In this document: positions 24,801 through 39,800 of the stretch, one piece after another
Layout: each line of letters begins with the position of its first letter
How positions within the stretch are numbered: position 1 is the first letter of the stretch
NCBI RefSeq assembly: GCF_023078275.1
Contig: NC_062971.1
Span: 1,674,001-1,738,000 of the forward strand
DNA: 64,000 bases
Source: Leguminivora glycinivorella
Lineage: Eukaryota > Arthropoda > Insecta > Lepidoptera > Tortricidae
Direction of reading: 5' to 3'
The notes under the pieces: model-generated
Told to the model about the DNA's origin: nothing
The model's database searches: none
The model's input: only the letters and a program-made list of their open reading frames with translations
Made by a program: the position numbers and the translations under genes

Positions 24801-27800
24801 ATCAAACTTAATAACCTCCTTTAGTAGTTTTTTTTTTTTATTTAAACAGATGTAACCGCGACGCAAGAAAAATACCCATATTCAATTCATTCTTTGGCAG
24901 TAAGAAAAATTTTTTTTTTATATTTTATTTCAAACACAATGTGATTTAAGGTCTTGACGCACACAAAAAATTTAAAGCATCTTACAATAGTGCATTTTAA
25001 TATAGTGCCTTTATTATTTAACTAAACTAAAGCGCTGGTCCCGTAGCCGAATGGCATTTCTGCAACGCGAAACGCCGCAGAAATGTAGTCTGGCTCTGTC
25101 GCGCCAATACGCAAGAGCGATAGAGATAGATTACACAGTTTTTGCGTTTCGCGTCGCAGTAATGCCATTCGGCTACGGGGCGTGGTAGCCTAGCGGTAAA
25201 AGCGTGCGAGTTTTTCGGGACTTATGTGCGAAATGTCATTTGATATTTGCGAGTCGCTTATCGGTGAAAGAAAACATCGTGAGGAAACTAATCCCAAGGC
25301 CTAGTTACACTTCGGGTTGGAAGATCAAATGACAGCATTAGTACGCCAAATCTTGATTAGTTGTCAAAGTGGACCCCACTGACCCGACTCCCATGAGCCG
25401 TGACGAATTCCGAGATAACGCAAAGAGGGTGATTATTTAACTAAACTACATATACAAACTATTGATGTATTAGACGAGTTAGGTATATAGTTTGACTAAG
25501 TATTGGAACAAAATACTTGAAGTTATTCCACTTGTTCAAATCAGGAAAATACAGAACGGTGTAAATGAGGCCCCACCAATTGCCTCAACCTTGGAAACAA
25601 CAAAATAAATGCAAAGTCACTGTCCTGCATCACACATCGCTGATACATCGATCAATCAACACAATGTACACAATTACGTAAATTAACAGCTGTGTTCCCA
25701 AAAGGGGTTGGCACAACACATGAAGTTGCTTAGATTGCAGTGCAACTCTTAGCAATGAACAGTTTGATGGGAAACCGAAATAGTAATAGTGACGGAATCG
25801 ACTTCTACGACACCCACGACGGGAGAAAAGGGGGTGGTCAAATTCTTAGTCCGTCACCACTCACCACACGATTATGATAGATATCTACTCATCATTACGA
25901 ATGAACGTCGAAGGAAGTAACAGGAGAGGAAAACCGAGGAAAAGATGGATGGATTGTGTGAAAGATGATATGAAACGGAAACAAGTGAATGGTGAGATGA
26001 TGGGCGATAGAGAGGTATAGACGAGAAGGACATGCTGCGCCGACCCCTCTTTGATTGGCCCTAGAATCTTCCGCCAGATTTTCCTTTCCGCCACTAAAAG
26101 CTTGTTCTCTTCACTGTGTCGGTTTCGTAACGTTTTGTTTTTTTCTCAGAATACCTAAAATTTTATTTACAGTGTGCATTATATTCCTTGCACTGTTTTA
26201 TTGACCGCAGCGAAGCAAGGGCTACGTTTTAAATCAAGCAATTTGCTTTTGTATGTCCGGATGTCTCGCTCTACAGCTCGCATTTCTCAACCGATTTCGG
26301 TGTTTTACCGAAGAAGTAAAACACTTCTTGTCACTGAAAAACGTCGTATGATACACGTCCGAAAAGGGAATTCGTAGCTCGTGTCGATTTGAAACACTCC
26401 CTTTGGTCGTGTTTTACTTTATCGCCACTCGTTTCGAATTTGGTCTTTTCCGCACTTGTATCGTAATGCAATTTCGGGATGCTAATGCAAGTTTTTATCA
26501 TCATCATATGTTGACGTTCAAGTTCAATTTACGCAGTTCGAACTATAGCAAATAAGGTATAAAAATATACACGTTAAACTTTCGTGAGACATATTCAAAT
26601 AATTAATGAATCTACGGTTGTACTCACGTTATTATATCGCTATTGCTGCGACATGTTCACGGAGTTTAGCCGTTGCGTGAACTCCTATATGCCTGAAGAG
26701 GGGCCTCCGAATTGGCCCGAAACATGTCGCAGCAATAGCGATATAATAACGTGAGTACAACCGTAGATTCATTAATTATAAGGTATAAATATTACCTACA
26801 ATGACCTACATATACAGTAAGTACATGTATATGAGATATATGATATATGTATGTAATCAGCTTGCATTTTTCTACGTCCGCAAATTAGAGGCTTCGTCGA
26901 TTGTATGGCTACCGTATGAATCCACATACTCGTTAATGCTCGAGAAAGTGCAAAAAGCTTTCCTAATGTTTTTATACAAAAATAAATGTATGGGTACTAC
27001 CCGCTTTTGTATCCAACCAAGTACCTCTTGGGAACCCTTGGATACAATTCATTGGAAGTCAGAATGACCTTTAGTTTGTTAGGTACTGCGTGTCGAGTGC
27101 TGCGCGGAGAGTCAGATTGCCCGGAACTAGTTAGCCGCTTCGTGCTACTGTATGTTCCGGGAGATTCCAGAATAGATCTCAGGCCTCGGCGACGCGTTCT
27201 TTTAGCGGTGCCGGCTGCGCGAACTGTGTCGCGAAGGAACTCTCCACTACTGCGTACTCTCTCACTACTGAATGTGCGCTCTTGGCGTCAACACCCGAGT
27301 GCGATTTGATTGCATGGCGATGGGCGGCTGTGAGAAAGGAATGCTTGAGGTTTTGTGAGGTGGTGGATGCTAGGCCATCGAGTGTAATGTGAGGTACTTA
27401 GTGTTATATTGTGTACCTTTCTAATTTTATACGTTGTTATGTGTTATTTAAGTTTCATGGCGTATTAGCTCACTGTAATGTCATGTTAACGTATCGACAA
27501 ATAAAAATAAAAAATAAATAAAAAATTACCTATGATGTCATGAAGGGTATAATGAAAATGTAATAAATACTGATAATTATCGATGTTCATAAAAATATTA
27601 TGTACCTACAAACAACAGTAAATATTGCGCAACTAACAGGATGATTGCAGATATGTTCATCACCTGACAGGTTCTTCGAATATACCATACAGATTTTGGT
27701 ACTTTAACTAACAGTGTTATAAAAACTGATAACATACTCGTAGCAGTGATTTTAGTACACAAAACCTTGTGCAATTTAAAGTAGGGCTCGGTGAATTATA

Positions 27801-30800
27801 TGTAAGGTCAGGTGGGGTAAGGGAAACATACTTCATTTTTTATATTTTATATCAAGCTCTAATCACTTTATTTAATGTCGTATATTCATCTTGACCGACA
27901 CAAAGTATGCTTCTTTAAGTCTGCTTTCTAGGGTTAAATGAATTTTTAAACTAGCTTTAATGCATGTAGCTGAAAATTGATAAAATGTTTAGGGTGGTCC
28001 TGCCGTTTCCCTTTCCCGAGTTTTGGGGTAGGTAAGGGAAACACTTCTCTAAAATCTCAAAGTATTGGCGCTAGTGCGGATTATACCGGAAATGTAAATT
28101 AAAAAAAATATCATCAATCAAATGGAGACTTTGGTTCTTTGACATATAGTTTAAAATAGAAAATATTTACGTAAATTGAAATTCGGGGTAAGGGGAACAT
28201 ATGGGCTTGAGACAGGGGTTGGTAACTAAAAAATATAATTATTTTTAACGATTTTTTTTACAAGTTTTGTTCGAAAATTCGATTTTCGGAATTGCAAATT
28301 TCAAAACGATTTTTAATTATTAGTAATTATTTGTATTTAAAATACTGAAGCTTGGATCAATACAAAATTTCTGTACTTATATAATATGTGTCTCTGAAAA
28401 TGTTCATGATGACCCCTGAAATCGGGAAAAGGAAACATATGTTCCACTTACCCCGGCTATGGTAGTTCCCGTTACCCCGGTATGTCATTTGTAGGTTGTG
28501 TTATTAATCACGTTAAATTTTCATATTTATAGTATAGTTTTCTCAAATTCAAATACATAACATGAACATTCAACATATAAAGTAATATTTACAGATATCA
28601 AAAGTCTTCGGACATAACTTTTTGCTACACAAATCACTACATAAATAATACTCGTCCAACTCGTGGTCTTGTAGCACGACAACTGATTTTTTGTTTTTGT
28701 CAAGGACGCACACTCCTTACACCTAGCGCTATTTTTGTTTTTGTTTTGTAACTAAATCCTAGGTAGTACCTTACCGACCTACAAATGACCCAGCTATAGT
28801 CTATGAATTCAGAGTTACCGATCAGTGTTTCCCTTCCCCCATAGTCCCCCTTACCCCACCTGACCTTATGTATGTTAAAATACGGAAATAGCTACCGGAC
28901 CCCTTTGTTTGACATAATGATTGAAAATCGTAATTTAATGATTTATGGTCATTTAAGGTCATCTAAAGATAAATTTAGGTTAGGTTTGTATTATGGCAAT
29001 CCTTACAACAGTTACGCGTTTCTGAGAAAAACCAAATTATGACTAACAAAAACGTAAACAAACAATACATTATGACTTAATAGTCTAAGATCCGTACTTA
29101 AGCTCGATCTTCACCGACGTGCTGTTAACCAGATGAAAATAATATTTTATTAAATAAAATAAGTTTCTGAACATGTCTTACTATGGCAACCTCAATAAAA
29201 GTGGTCAAGAATATTTTTTTAAAATCTTTGAAAAATTAATATTTTTAACTAATTTCGCCGACGTGTTTACCAAATGAAACAAACTCCAGTAGAAAGTGTA
29301 CTCTATACACATTATGCAGCACCTCAGTTGCCTGCCTTTTTTTGGTCCCTAAGACCTGGCAGCCGCTGTCAAACAGGTAAGTTGATGGTAGTCGTTGCAC
29401 CAGTTAACCAATCCGGGCTAGTCTTAAAATGAGGCCAACTTAATAACAAATAAAGTAGTATAAGGTTGCCTGAGAAAAATTGGTCATAAATCCTAGTTGC
29501 CAGACTTTTAAGTTGAAAAATTCGGAGCAAAATCCATGTCTAAGATCCGTACTAAGGTCGATCTTCACCAACGTGTTAATCAGGTGAAAATAATATTTTA
29601 TTAAATAAAATAATTCTCTGAACATGTCTTACTATGGCGACCGCAATAAAAATGGTCAAGATTATTTTTTTAAAATCTTTGAAAAATAAATATTTTTTAC
29701 TAATTTCGCCGACGTGTTTACCAAATGAAACAAACTCCAGTAGAAAGTGTACTCTATACACATTATGCAGCACCTCAGTTGCCTACCTTTTTTTGGTCCC
29801 TAAGACCTGGCAGCCGCTGTCAAACAGGTAAGTTGATGGTAGTAGTTGTACCCTTTTGTTAACCAATCCGGGCTAGTCTTAAAATGAGGCCAACTTAATA
29901 ACAAATAAAGTAGAATAAGGTTGCCTGAGAAAAATTGGTCATAAATAATAATAAATAATAATAATAATAAATCCTAGTTGCCATGCAGGCTTTTAAGTTG
30001 AAAAATTCGGAGCGAGCAAAAATCCAAGACAAAGAGAAGTTGCGCGTACTTACTCATCGTGATGATAGAAAAGGATTCCACGCACCCACTAATTGTGAGA
30101 GAGTGCACGTTGAATTACATAGAAACACGAATAGTCAATTCCTGGAACTTGCGGGCGTAACACACCGGCGTTGGGCCCACTTGCACCAACCACTTAACTA
30201 GGAACCCTTATAGTTTCTCCATGTCTGTCTGTCCGTCCGTCCGTCCGCGGATAATCTCAGTAACCGTTAGCACTAGAAAGGTGAAATTTGGTATCAATAT
30301 GTATATCAATCACGCCAACAATGTGCAAAAATAAAAAATGGAAAAAATGTTTTATTAGGGTACCCCCCCCCCCCCTACATGTAAAGTGGGGGCTGATTTT
30401 TTTTTCATTCCAACCCCAACGTGTGATATATTGTTGGATAGGTATTAAAAATGAATAAGGGTTTGCTAAGATCGTTTTTTGATAATATTAATATTTTCGG
30501 AAATAATCGCTCCTAAAGGAAAAAAAAGTGCGTCCCCCCCTCTAACTTTTGAACCATATGTTTAAAAAATATGAAAAAAATCACAAAAGTAGAACTTTAT
30601 AAATACTTTCTAGGAAAATTGTTTTGAACTTGATAGGTTCAGTAGTTTTTGAGAAAAATACGGAAAACTACGGAACCCTACACTGAGCGTGGCCCGACAC
30701 GCTCTTGGCCGGTTTTTTGAGGTTGCCATAGTAAGACATGTTCAGAAACTTATTCTATTTTATAAAATATTATTTTCATCTGGTTAACACGTCGGTGAAA

Positions 30801-33800
30801 ATCGAGCTTAGTACGGATCCCCTACTATAAGACTTTATGGAAAGCAATAGAGACCAACAACTAAAAAGAATGTGCTCTGCCAACCCTTTTAGGAATACAG
30901 GCATAAAGTTTATACAGAGTGGGGCCTGTAACAAAGGCGAAGAATTGAACTCTAGGCTATTCTCCTTATACTGATCAACATTTGTTCGGCGACTTTTAAA
31001 AATAACTTGTATTTTGATTTTTATCACCCTTGAAAGTTTTTTCTAAGAGGTAATGTATTGCGAATTCTGTTAAGTCTAAAGTGTGACAGACAACGTCAAT
31101 GACAACAATAATGGCGTACATTGAAGCTAATATTTATTTTGTATGAAAAATTAAAAATTTAAAGACTTCATAATTTTTAAAAGTCACTGAACAAATGTTG
31201 ATCAGTATAAGGAGAATAGCCTACAGTTCAATTCTTCGCCTTTGTTACAGGCCCCACTCTGTATATGTATTAATATCAACTATGAAATTATGTTGTCCAG
31301 CATTAATAGCGTTCCCTCGTATTCATAGAACGTTTATGTTGTTTTTTTTTAATAAACACCATCAATTACGAAATGACTGATAATACAATAATCTCAAGGC
31401 CTTGTTCGACTTGACAAGCATTTATTCATAATATTCCAAATAATCTACAAACAAATGACATAAAAGAAAATTAAAAACTGCCTACAAGCAAAACGAAGTG
31501 TCGGTAAACTACTTGGGGAGACCGAATGGACGCCGTCCTGCTGGTCATCCAACATATATTCAAGCGCGCTTCTATAAATGGCACAAGTTTTTCATAGAAC
31601 TTCCCCAAAACTTTTTAAATAATTTTATGATGAATGATTTTCTTAAACACAAAATTATGAATGTTATTAAATATTTGTATAGAATTTATGATTAAAAATT
31701 TTCGACTAAATGATTAAATTATGAACAGTGATAGTAGTACTATTGATAATAATGAAACAAAATTATGACAAGTAAAATTATGAGAAATGATCATTCGGAG
31801 AACAAATCGGTATAAACAATAATTTTATAACAAATAATTTTATATGAGCCAATATGGACCCATATTGGGCGGATAGAGTGGAGGTAGACCTCCGTGAGCT
31901 CGGCGTCGTCGGCGAAAGCTGGCGCGATACCGCTCAAGACCGAGCAAAATGGCGTGCACTTGAAACCAACCCACGCCATCCGAATGGATACTCCAGCGCT
32001 CTGCCAACTGAGCCACCAAGACTTCAACCAAGCCAGAGAAATTTTCCACCACTTAGGTCAATGGGATCCGACCTATGGGAGAATGCTCTTGGAAGTTTTT
32101 TTCGCGATTTCGGGGTTGATTCTACAGTGGTGGGCAAAGTAGGTACGGCCCGCGGTCCCAATCCGGCCCGAAAAAGTATGCTATCCGGTCCTCCACCGGT
32201 CCTTCAAAAATCGTACCTACCTGATATGGCCAGCACTATAGTAATAATGCATTTTCGGTGTAAATCTGACCCTCTAATATTCCTTGTCCTCAAATTTTGG
32301 CCCCATGGAAAAAGTTTGCTCATCTGTGTACACTTACGTACTTCAATTGTTGAGCCATTCAGAGGCCACAATAATTTTGTCATGTCATAGTTAAGCTTAT
32401 AACTGTCCAGTATACAATGGGCTAGAAGTGTATCAACAATTACAGTCCGTGACCGTACCTTTACGTGATATAATGAGGATTAAATTGAGATATCGTGTAA
32501 AGCAGAGATATCGCTTTAACTATAGTATAGTATGAGTGAGTGATTTTATCTTAATTCATAGATAATAGGATAGAAAAACAATACACCGACAAGGTGTATA
32601 ACTTGGACGGACTGCGGACATATTTTTCGGAATACATAATATTTACTTTATTAGGGTTCAACCATGGGCGGCTCACTCCGCGATTCTATCGCCGCGCTAC
32701 AAGTACATGCCGGCGGCCGCGAGTTCGCGGCCTGATCAGGGGTGGCGCGCGTTCTCACGGAACGCACGTTCGCACTTTCTATTGTTACATTAGGTAGCGA
32801 GTTTTTTTCAAGGTTCATATGCGATGTCCACGTGTGGAATGGCTAATAATGCTTAGTTAAATAGACATCATGAATAAAATAGGACAATATTACACTGATC
32901 CTAATATTGATTAAGTCCCACGGAAAAGTTCAATAAGGCTTGTGATGCTGAAGGCTGTAACAAAAATATATAATTACTGTATATATACCTAGAAAGTACC
33001 AAAGACTTGAATATATAGTATAACTATTTATCTGAGAATTAATGCGTTTTAAACCATAGGCAACCCTATCCTCCGACGCTGCGCACGTGCGGCTCGTTTC
33101 TTTGTTAGAATTTTGTAGGCATTTAAAAAGGCGGCATTTCGTGAACATCAAAGCAGTGGGCCTTCTGTACTTGTACTATTATATATTATGTGGTTCAACT
33201 GTGGTGTGGGCGACGAACTACCAACCTGTCACTTCAGTATTATTATTTCATTAACTTTTAATATTTCAATCCCTCAACTGCTAAATATGGCACTGGGTGA
33301 AGGGGTCAAAAGAAAAAGAAACTGTGATATTGCAATGACCGCCACAATTTAACCTAATATATCCCACAATCGACTTCTACAACACCCATGCCCCATGGGA
33401 AGAAAGGGGGTGGTGAAATTCTTAACCCGTCACCACACGGACTCAAATATTAGATACGTACCTATTTGAATAATACGAACTACAATCTTTATTTATTTCA
33501 AATATCACTGGAACAAATCTCGAACGCTCTCGTCTTAGATAAGCAAACTAATTGATCCAGAACGTACGCCCATTTATTTGACCCGCATATTTGCTCACGT
33601 ACGACCTTATAGTTTTGGGATGCAGTGAGCACACAGATTATATTGTTTTGATTGGACCAAGGCCGAATCCTGTGCAATCAGCTATGAAGCGTCGTTATTA
33701 ATTTGATATATACAGACCTACAAATATGCTGACTTTTAAAATGTCTACATTAGTCATTACATATTTGTCCGAAGACTCCGAAACTGCGATGAGAGACGAA

Positions 33801-36800
33801 TCGAAAAAGATTAGAATTATCTGTCAAACGGGTAAATAAAGAAGCAGTGGTCGTAGCGTAGACCTTCCTTCTTCGATTTCGGCCGATACCACTGATTTCT
33901 TGGAACTTATAACTTATAATACTATGTACATAAGTTCCAAGAAATCAGTGGTATCGGCCGAAATCGAAGAAGGAAGGTCTACGACCACTGCTTCCTTGTT
34001 TACCCGTTTGACAGATAATTCTAATCTTAAAAGAAACGAAGTATATGTAGGTACAAAGATCTAAGCCTGTGTAGTGCCCTTTAAAAGCCAGGGTACGTAG
34101 CCAAATGCACAAACACTCACGATAATATAGGAAAGTTAGTGTTTAAAAAAAAACCTTATAGCAAAAAAATGGCCGACGGGCCGAACTAGATAATATGCGG
34201 ACATTAAACGTCGATACCTTCGATACGAACTCTACATTGTCCCAAAGGCGGCCCTGGGCTCTTAGTCCAATAGCAAAGAGGATCGAGTATTATAGAGAGT
34301 TAATGTCAAAGTAAAATGTGTAATCATAGTGCATAGACTGCCATCTCTCGACACAAGCTTAAAACTTTTGAACCTCAGTTTTGACAATTTGGCCCATATT
34401 GTTAGCTTGATATGTGTTAAAATGTCAAATATTAATATTAGCGCCATTTAGCCGAGCGTTCCCCAAAGGCATACCTCGGACACTGCATGGCGATCAAATA
34501 TATGAGAGGCGCGTTCCTAGCACACAGTCTAAGCTCGTGTAGGTGAACGCGTACTATACTTGTATGAGTGAAATATGACAGGTCGACTGTTCGTGTTTTT
34601 GACAGGCGGTAACTGTGAGGTAACCGAGAGGGGGTGGGCGGCACTTTCAGCGGGGAGCGGGAGTGGCCATACTGTACGATAGTACTCTTTATTATCATAC
34701 ATCGGGGTTTTGGGAGCGGGAATGAATTCGTGTATTTGTAACTCTGTTTATAGTCATTTCATTTGAATTACTGAAATATATATTTAACTATGTAACTGGC
34801 TCCAAATGTACCTAAAAATGTTAAAGTAATGTTTATCTTTTATCGTTTTCACCATTTTTGGACTAGTGTAAATCATTCCCGCTCCCAAAACCCCGATGTA
34901 TGTTTATTATACTGTGCCAAAGGTGTAACGCCATCTAGGCCACCGTACCTTTTTCTCTAGGGCTTTGAGGTACGTTTTTTTCTTAAACTTTATCCGTTTA
35001 TACGGAAGTTACATATGTCTTTGCCAATAGTCATATCAGGCTTTAACAATTTTCACTGCATCGAAAACGACCCTCTAATAAGTCTTCCTTATTTATGCTG
35101 AAAATCAACGCATGGTGGTAAGGTAACGACATCTGTAGATTTAGAATAGTTGGACTAGAGATACTTTGTATGATACTTACTTTAAACCATAGTCATAGGA
35201 CGAAAGTCATTTCTAAGAAGTACAGGACAGATAACTAAGGTATTTTTTGCGTTTCTCATTTTCCTTCATGAGCGGCAGAAATAATAATAGGTACCTACCC
35301 CCCCCCCTCGGGCAGCATAGGCACCTACATAGTAATTATGTTCTCAGCAGTAGAATGATTAGCTCTAAGTGATAAACCTCATATTATATCCTATTGTAAA
35401 GTACATAAGATAGTGTGGGAACGCTAACACAAATAATATACGCAGATCCGATTGTTATGCAATCCATAATATTAATTAAATAATAAATAGCTTACAAAAT
35501 AGCTTCAGGAAATTATGCACTATTAAAACTAAGACCCTTAATCAATCGTAAAACACTTATATCGGCTTACTATGCTCTAGTTCACGCTCATCTGAATTAT
35601 GCTGTAACTACTTGGGGCAACGCAGTTGGAATAAAAAGAATTCTTATATCTCAAAAACATTCAGTGAGAATTGTATACAATCTACGCAAAGGCACTTCCG
35701 TTAGAGAATTCTTTATAAAAAGTCGAATCATGACAGTAATTTCATTGTACATATTTAACTGCCTATTAGAAATCCACAAAAGTAAGAATGATTTTAAAAC
35801 GCGAAAGGACATTCATACATATAACACACGAAATAAGTATAAGTTATGCGTTCCTGCAACAAAGTTAGTCAAAACATTTAAACAAGGTATCTCCTTAAAA
35901 GTTACTCTTTATAATTTACTGCCTGTAAACGTAATAAATTTAACATGTACGGAATTTAAAAATAAACTGAAACGTTTCTTTCAATGTAATCCGTTCTATT
36001 CAATCAATGAATTTACTGAGAAAATGAAAAATAATGTACATCTTATCACAGAATATATAATAGTACAAGTACAGAAGGCCCACTGCTTTGATGTTCACGA
36101 CATGCCGCCTTTTTAAATGCCTACAAAATTCTAACAAAGAAACGAGCCGCACGTGCGCGACGCCTGGCGATAGGGTTGCCTACGGATTAAAACGATTTAA
36201 TACTCAGATAAAATGTTATACTATTATATTCAAGTCGTGGGTACTTTCTAGGTATAAATATATAGTATTTATAAATTTTTGTTTAAGTTCCAATATCACA
36301 AGCCTTATTGAATCTTTTCGGGGCCTTAATCAATAGTAGATCTGTGTAAACATGTCCTATGGTATTTATTTTATTCAAGATATCTATTTAACTAAGCATT
36401 ATTAGCCATTCCACACGCGGACATCGCATATGAACCTTAAAAAAAACTCGCGACGTAAAGTAACATTAGAAAGTGCGAACGTGCGTTCCGTGAGAACGCG
36501 CGCCATCCCTCATTAGGCCGCGAACTCGCGGCCGCCGGCATGTACTTATAGCGCGGCGATAGAATCGCGGAGTGAGCCGCCCTTGATCTTATATGAATTA
36601 TATCTTTGTTTTATATAAGCTATTTTAAGACATTGCATGATTAGTTTTAGCAATGACCTGTAATTGACTTGCTAGATGTAACGTGTTTTGTTACTTGGCC
36701 AAATAAAGAAACTTGAAACTTGAATAAATGCTAACTGACCATCTGACGACCTATTAATATTGCAATAATCTATTTTTAAACCCCGACGCAAAAACGACGG

Positions 36801-36821
36801 GGTGTTATAAGTTTGACGTAA

Positions 36822-36865
<44 letters not shown>

Positions 36866-39800
36866 GTGTGTGTCTGTCTGTGGCATCGTAGCTCCCGAAC
36901 GGATGAAGCGATTTAGATTTAGGTTTTTTTGTTTGAAAGCTAGGTTAGTCGGGAGTGTTCTTAGCCATGTTTCATGAAAATCGGTCCACTGTGTCGGGGG
37001 TTTTCTCAAAATTTAAATTTTGTGGTTAGGTTAGGTTATTATTCATATTTAATTGTGACACGTTTTACAGTAGGTGTCAGGAAAATGTTCATGTCAAAAC
37101 TTTAATAGGTATAAACTAGAGATGGGCCGAATATTCGGTAAATATTCGGTATTCGGCATGTTTTCCAATGTTCGTATTCGGCCGAATAATTCGGTTGCGT
37201 TGCCGAATATTTACCGAATAAACAAAGTAAATAACTAATGAAGATCTTACGTATTCCATTGGATAGGTAATAACCTCATGGGTTTCTAAGGAACTACTAA
37301 AAAGAGATTTACCTTATGCATCAAAATATAAATACAAATTGAAATTGAACCGAAACATGTCGAACGCTATATCGACTTAATACGTGAGTAACCCGCTTAA
37401 TAGTTATTTGTTATACAAGGGGGCTAGGGTGTTTCATTTTTCCAAAATTTCGATTTATCTTTTACTTCGCTTTTCTTCTTTGTTCTATACCTATACAGAG
37501 TCCATATACCAAAAATCAGGGAAATCGGACAATATTTAGAGGTCGCGCCTGTGGCAACTTTTGTCTGAAGAAGTTAGTATGGGCGCAGGAGAGGCTAGGA
37601 ACAAAACTTATGTAACTTTTTGTAGAAGGTGGTTTAGAAGTGATTTTAATAAGTAGTTTTTATATTGAAGCAAGTTCTTTTTAAAAAATGAGTAGTAGAC
37701 GTGATATTTAATTTCTAGGCAAGGTTCCTTATGGTCATTTTTTGGACGCTCAACTTCCTGCTAAGGAACAAGTTTTGTTGATTTTTTGTCCTGTTTTTGG
37801 CATGAAGCAATGGTCTCTCGGCCCTCTCAGGGCACTGATAATAGGATAGGTGGAAGAAATCAAGCGGCACATGGCTATCACCAGGTCCGCCATGGAGCGG
37901 CTCAGAAAATATGGACAAACAGAAACATCACAAATGCCACTAAAATGCGACTTGTCATGCAGGGCATTATCATCTCCCCATTTTCCCATACTTCTTTACG
38001 GTGCTGAGACGTGGACTTCAAGGGAAAAGAAGATAGATGTCCTAGAAATGGTGCTGCAGAAGAAAGCTAGGAGTATCCTGGACAAGGTTCAGATGCGATG
38101 GACCGGCCAAGTCAAGGCTGCACTCAGTGGCCCACTCTACGAATGCGTAAGGAATGGCGATGCATTGTTAAGCTTGCTACCACCCCTGATGTGACGACTA
38201 TTACCACTCTGCCAAGAGTGTGACGACAAAGAAGAAAACAAGATCGTTCTTTGACTTAAGTATATTTACCGGGATATAGACCGTAGGTACTTACCTTTTT
38301 GATTTTTGTCTTCGAACTATTTAATGTCCAAGATGTTAGCGATTATTGTTGTAGCCCTAACACCAGAGAATTGGTCGATAGTCTGACAATAGTCTATGAT
38401 ACCGCAAAGAGAAGAATATATTTAATAATAAAAATTAACGCTCCAGTCAAAGATGAAGAGCAAAAAGTTCTTGCTGAAAGGCGTCGAACATCACCTACTA
38501 CTTAGGTAAGCGAACAGAAGATAAGGTTGGGGCGTACATTTGTAAGCTAAATTATGATGATGATTGATGACGACATTCTTTTATCAAGAATGGATGTTAT
38601 AACTTGTGTATTTTAAGTTTAATAAGCTTACTTTTACTTTACAACTACTCTATTGTTTTATTTGGTAATAAAATTGAGTAACATTACTTTTTAGTGACTT
38701 TTTTGCAAACTGTTCATCAAGCGCGACCTCTAAATAACGTCCAAATCACTTGAATTTTGGTATATATGCGTTTAAGATAAGCTAGAACCGAAAGCCGAGC
38801 GAAGTCAGAAAAAATATCACAATTTTATTTTTCCCATACAAATATGAAACACCCTAAAGGAGGCAAAGTTGTATTTTAACGCCGAGTGTGGAATTGAAAA
38901 ACGAGCAAGTGAAAGGATTCTATAGCTGAACCACGAGCGAAGCGAGTGGTTCGAGAATAGAATCCTGAACTTGCGAGTTTTTTAACACACGAGAAGTAAA
39001 ATACATTTTTGCACCCGAGTGTAACACAAAACTTTTCCCCTCACTATAGCGAGGAAACTACAACGCAAAAAATGCGTTTATCACTGCTTCCAGTAGTTCC
39101 ACAGGTGGTAAATCATCTTTATTACTAGATTCACCTACTTTTATCAATTTTAAAGCAGTCAATTTGACTTTATTCAAGGTCAAATTACTTTACCCACTAG
39201 TGGATAAAATGCGTTTTTACCCGCTGGTATTAAAGGACAAAACACGTGTTTCCGAGCTAGTGAGGGGAAAAATATTTTTAAATATGTATGAGTCTCACGG
39301 GAGTTTTATAATTAGTTAAAATTATAAATACAAAGTTGAAAAAACCGTAGTTCAAGAGTTGAGAAGAGTTCAGAGTTGTTTTAACTATTATTAAGTTTTA
39401 TTTATCCACTAAATCATGAAAACATAGTCGTAGTAACACGCGTGTAACCATTATCAATCGTTTAATAGTTTTAATCTGAACATCCGCTTTAAAGATATGG
39501 CGTAACCGAATATTCGGCCGAATGTACGGTTCGGTAAGAGCTGAACCGAATGTTCGGCCGAATATTCGTATTCGGCAAAGTCCATATTCGGCCCATCTCT
39601 AGTATAAACTTTACAGTACATATGGCGCTATATTACCGCAGTTGTAAGGTAATGACCTCATTACGCAACTATGTCAAAAATGTACGCATATGTACTATAA
39701 AACAATAAAACGTGGTCCGATACATGTGCGAATAAGTAATTCGCAACTCGTGTCGATTTAAAACACTCTCGTTTTAATTTATCACCACTAGTTTCGAATT

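Noticed and set aside
37850..38194. Frame with LYGAETWT as a possible host gene
   Set aside because: It is an RTE reverse-transcriptase fragment with frame changes inside a hAT-like element.
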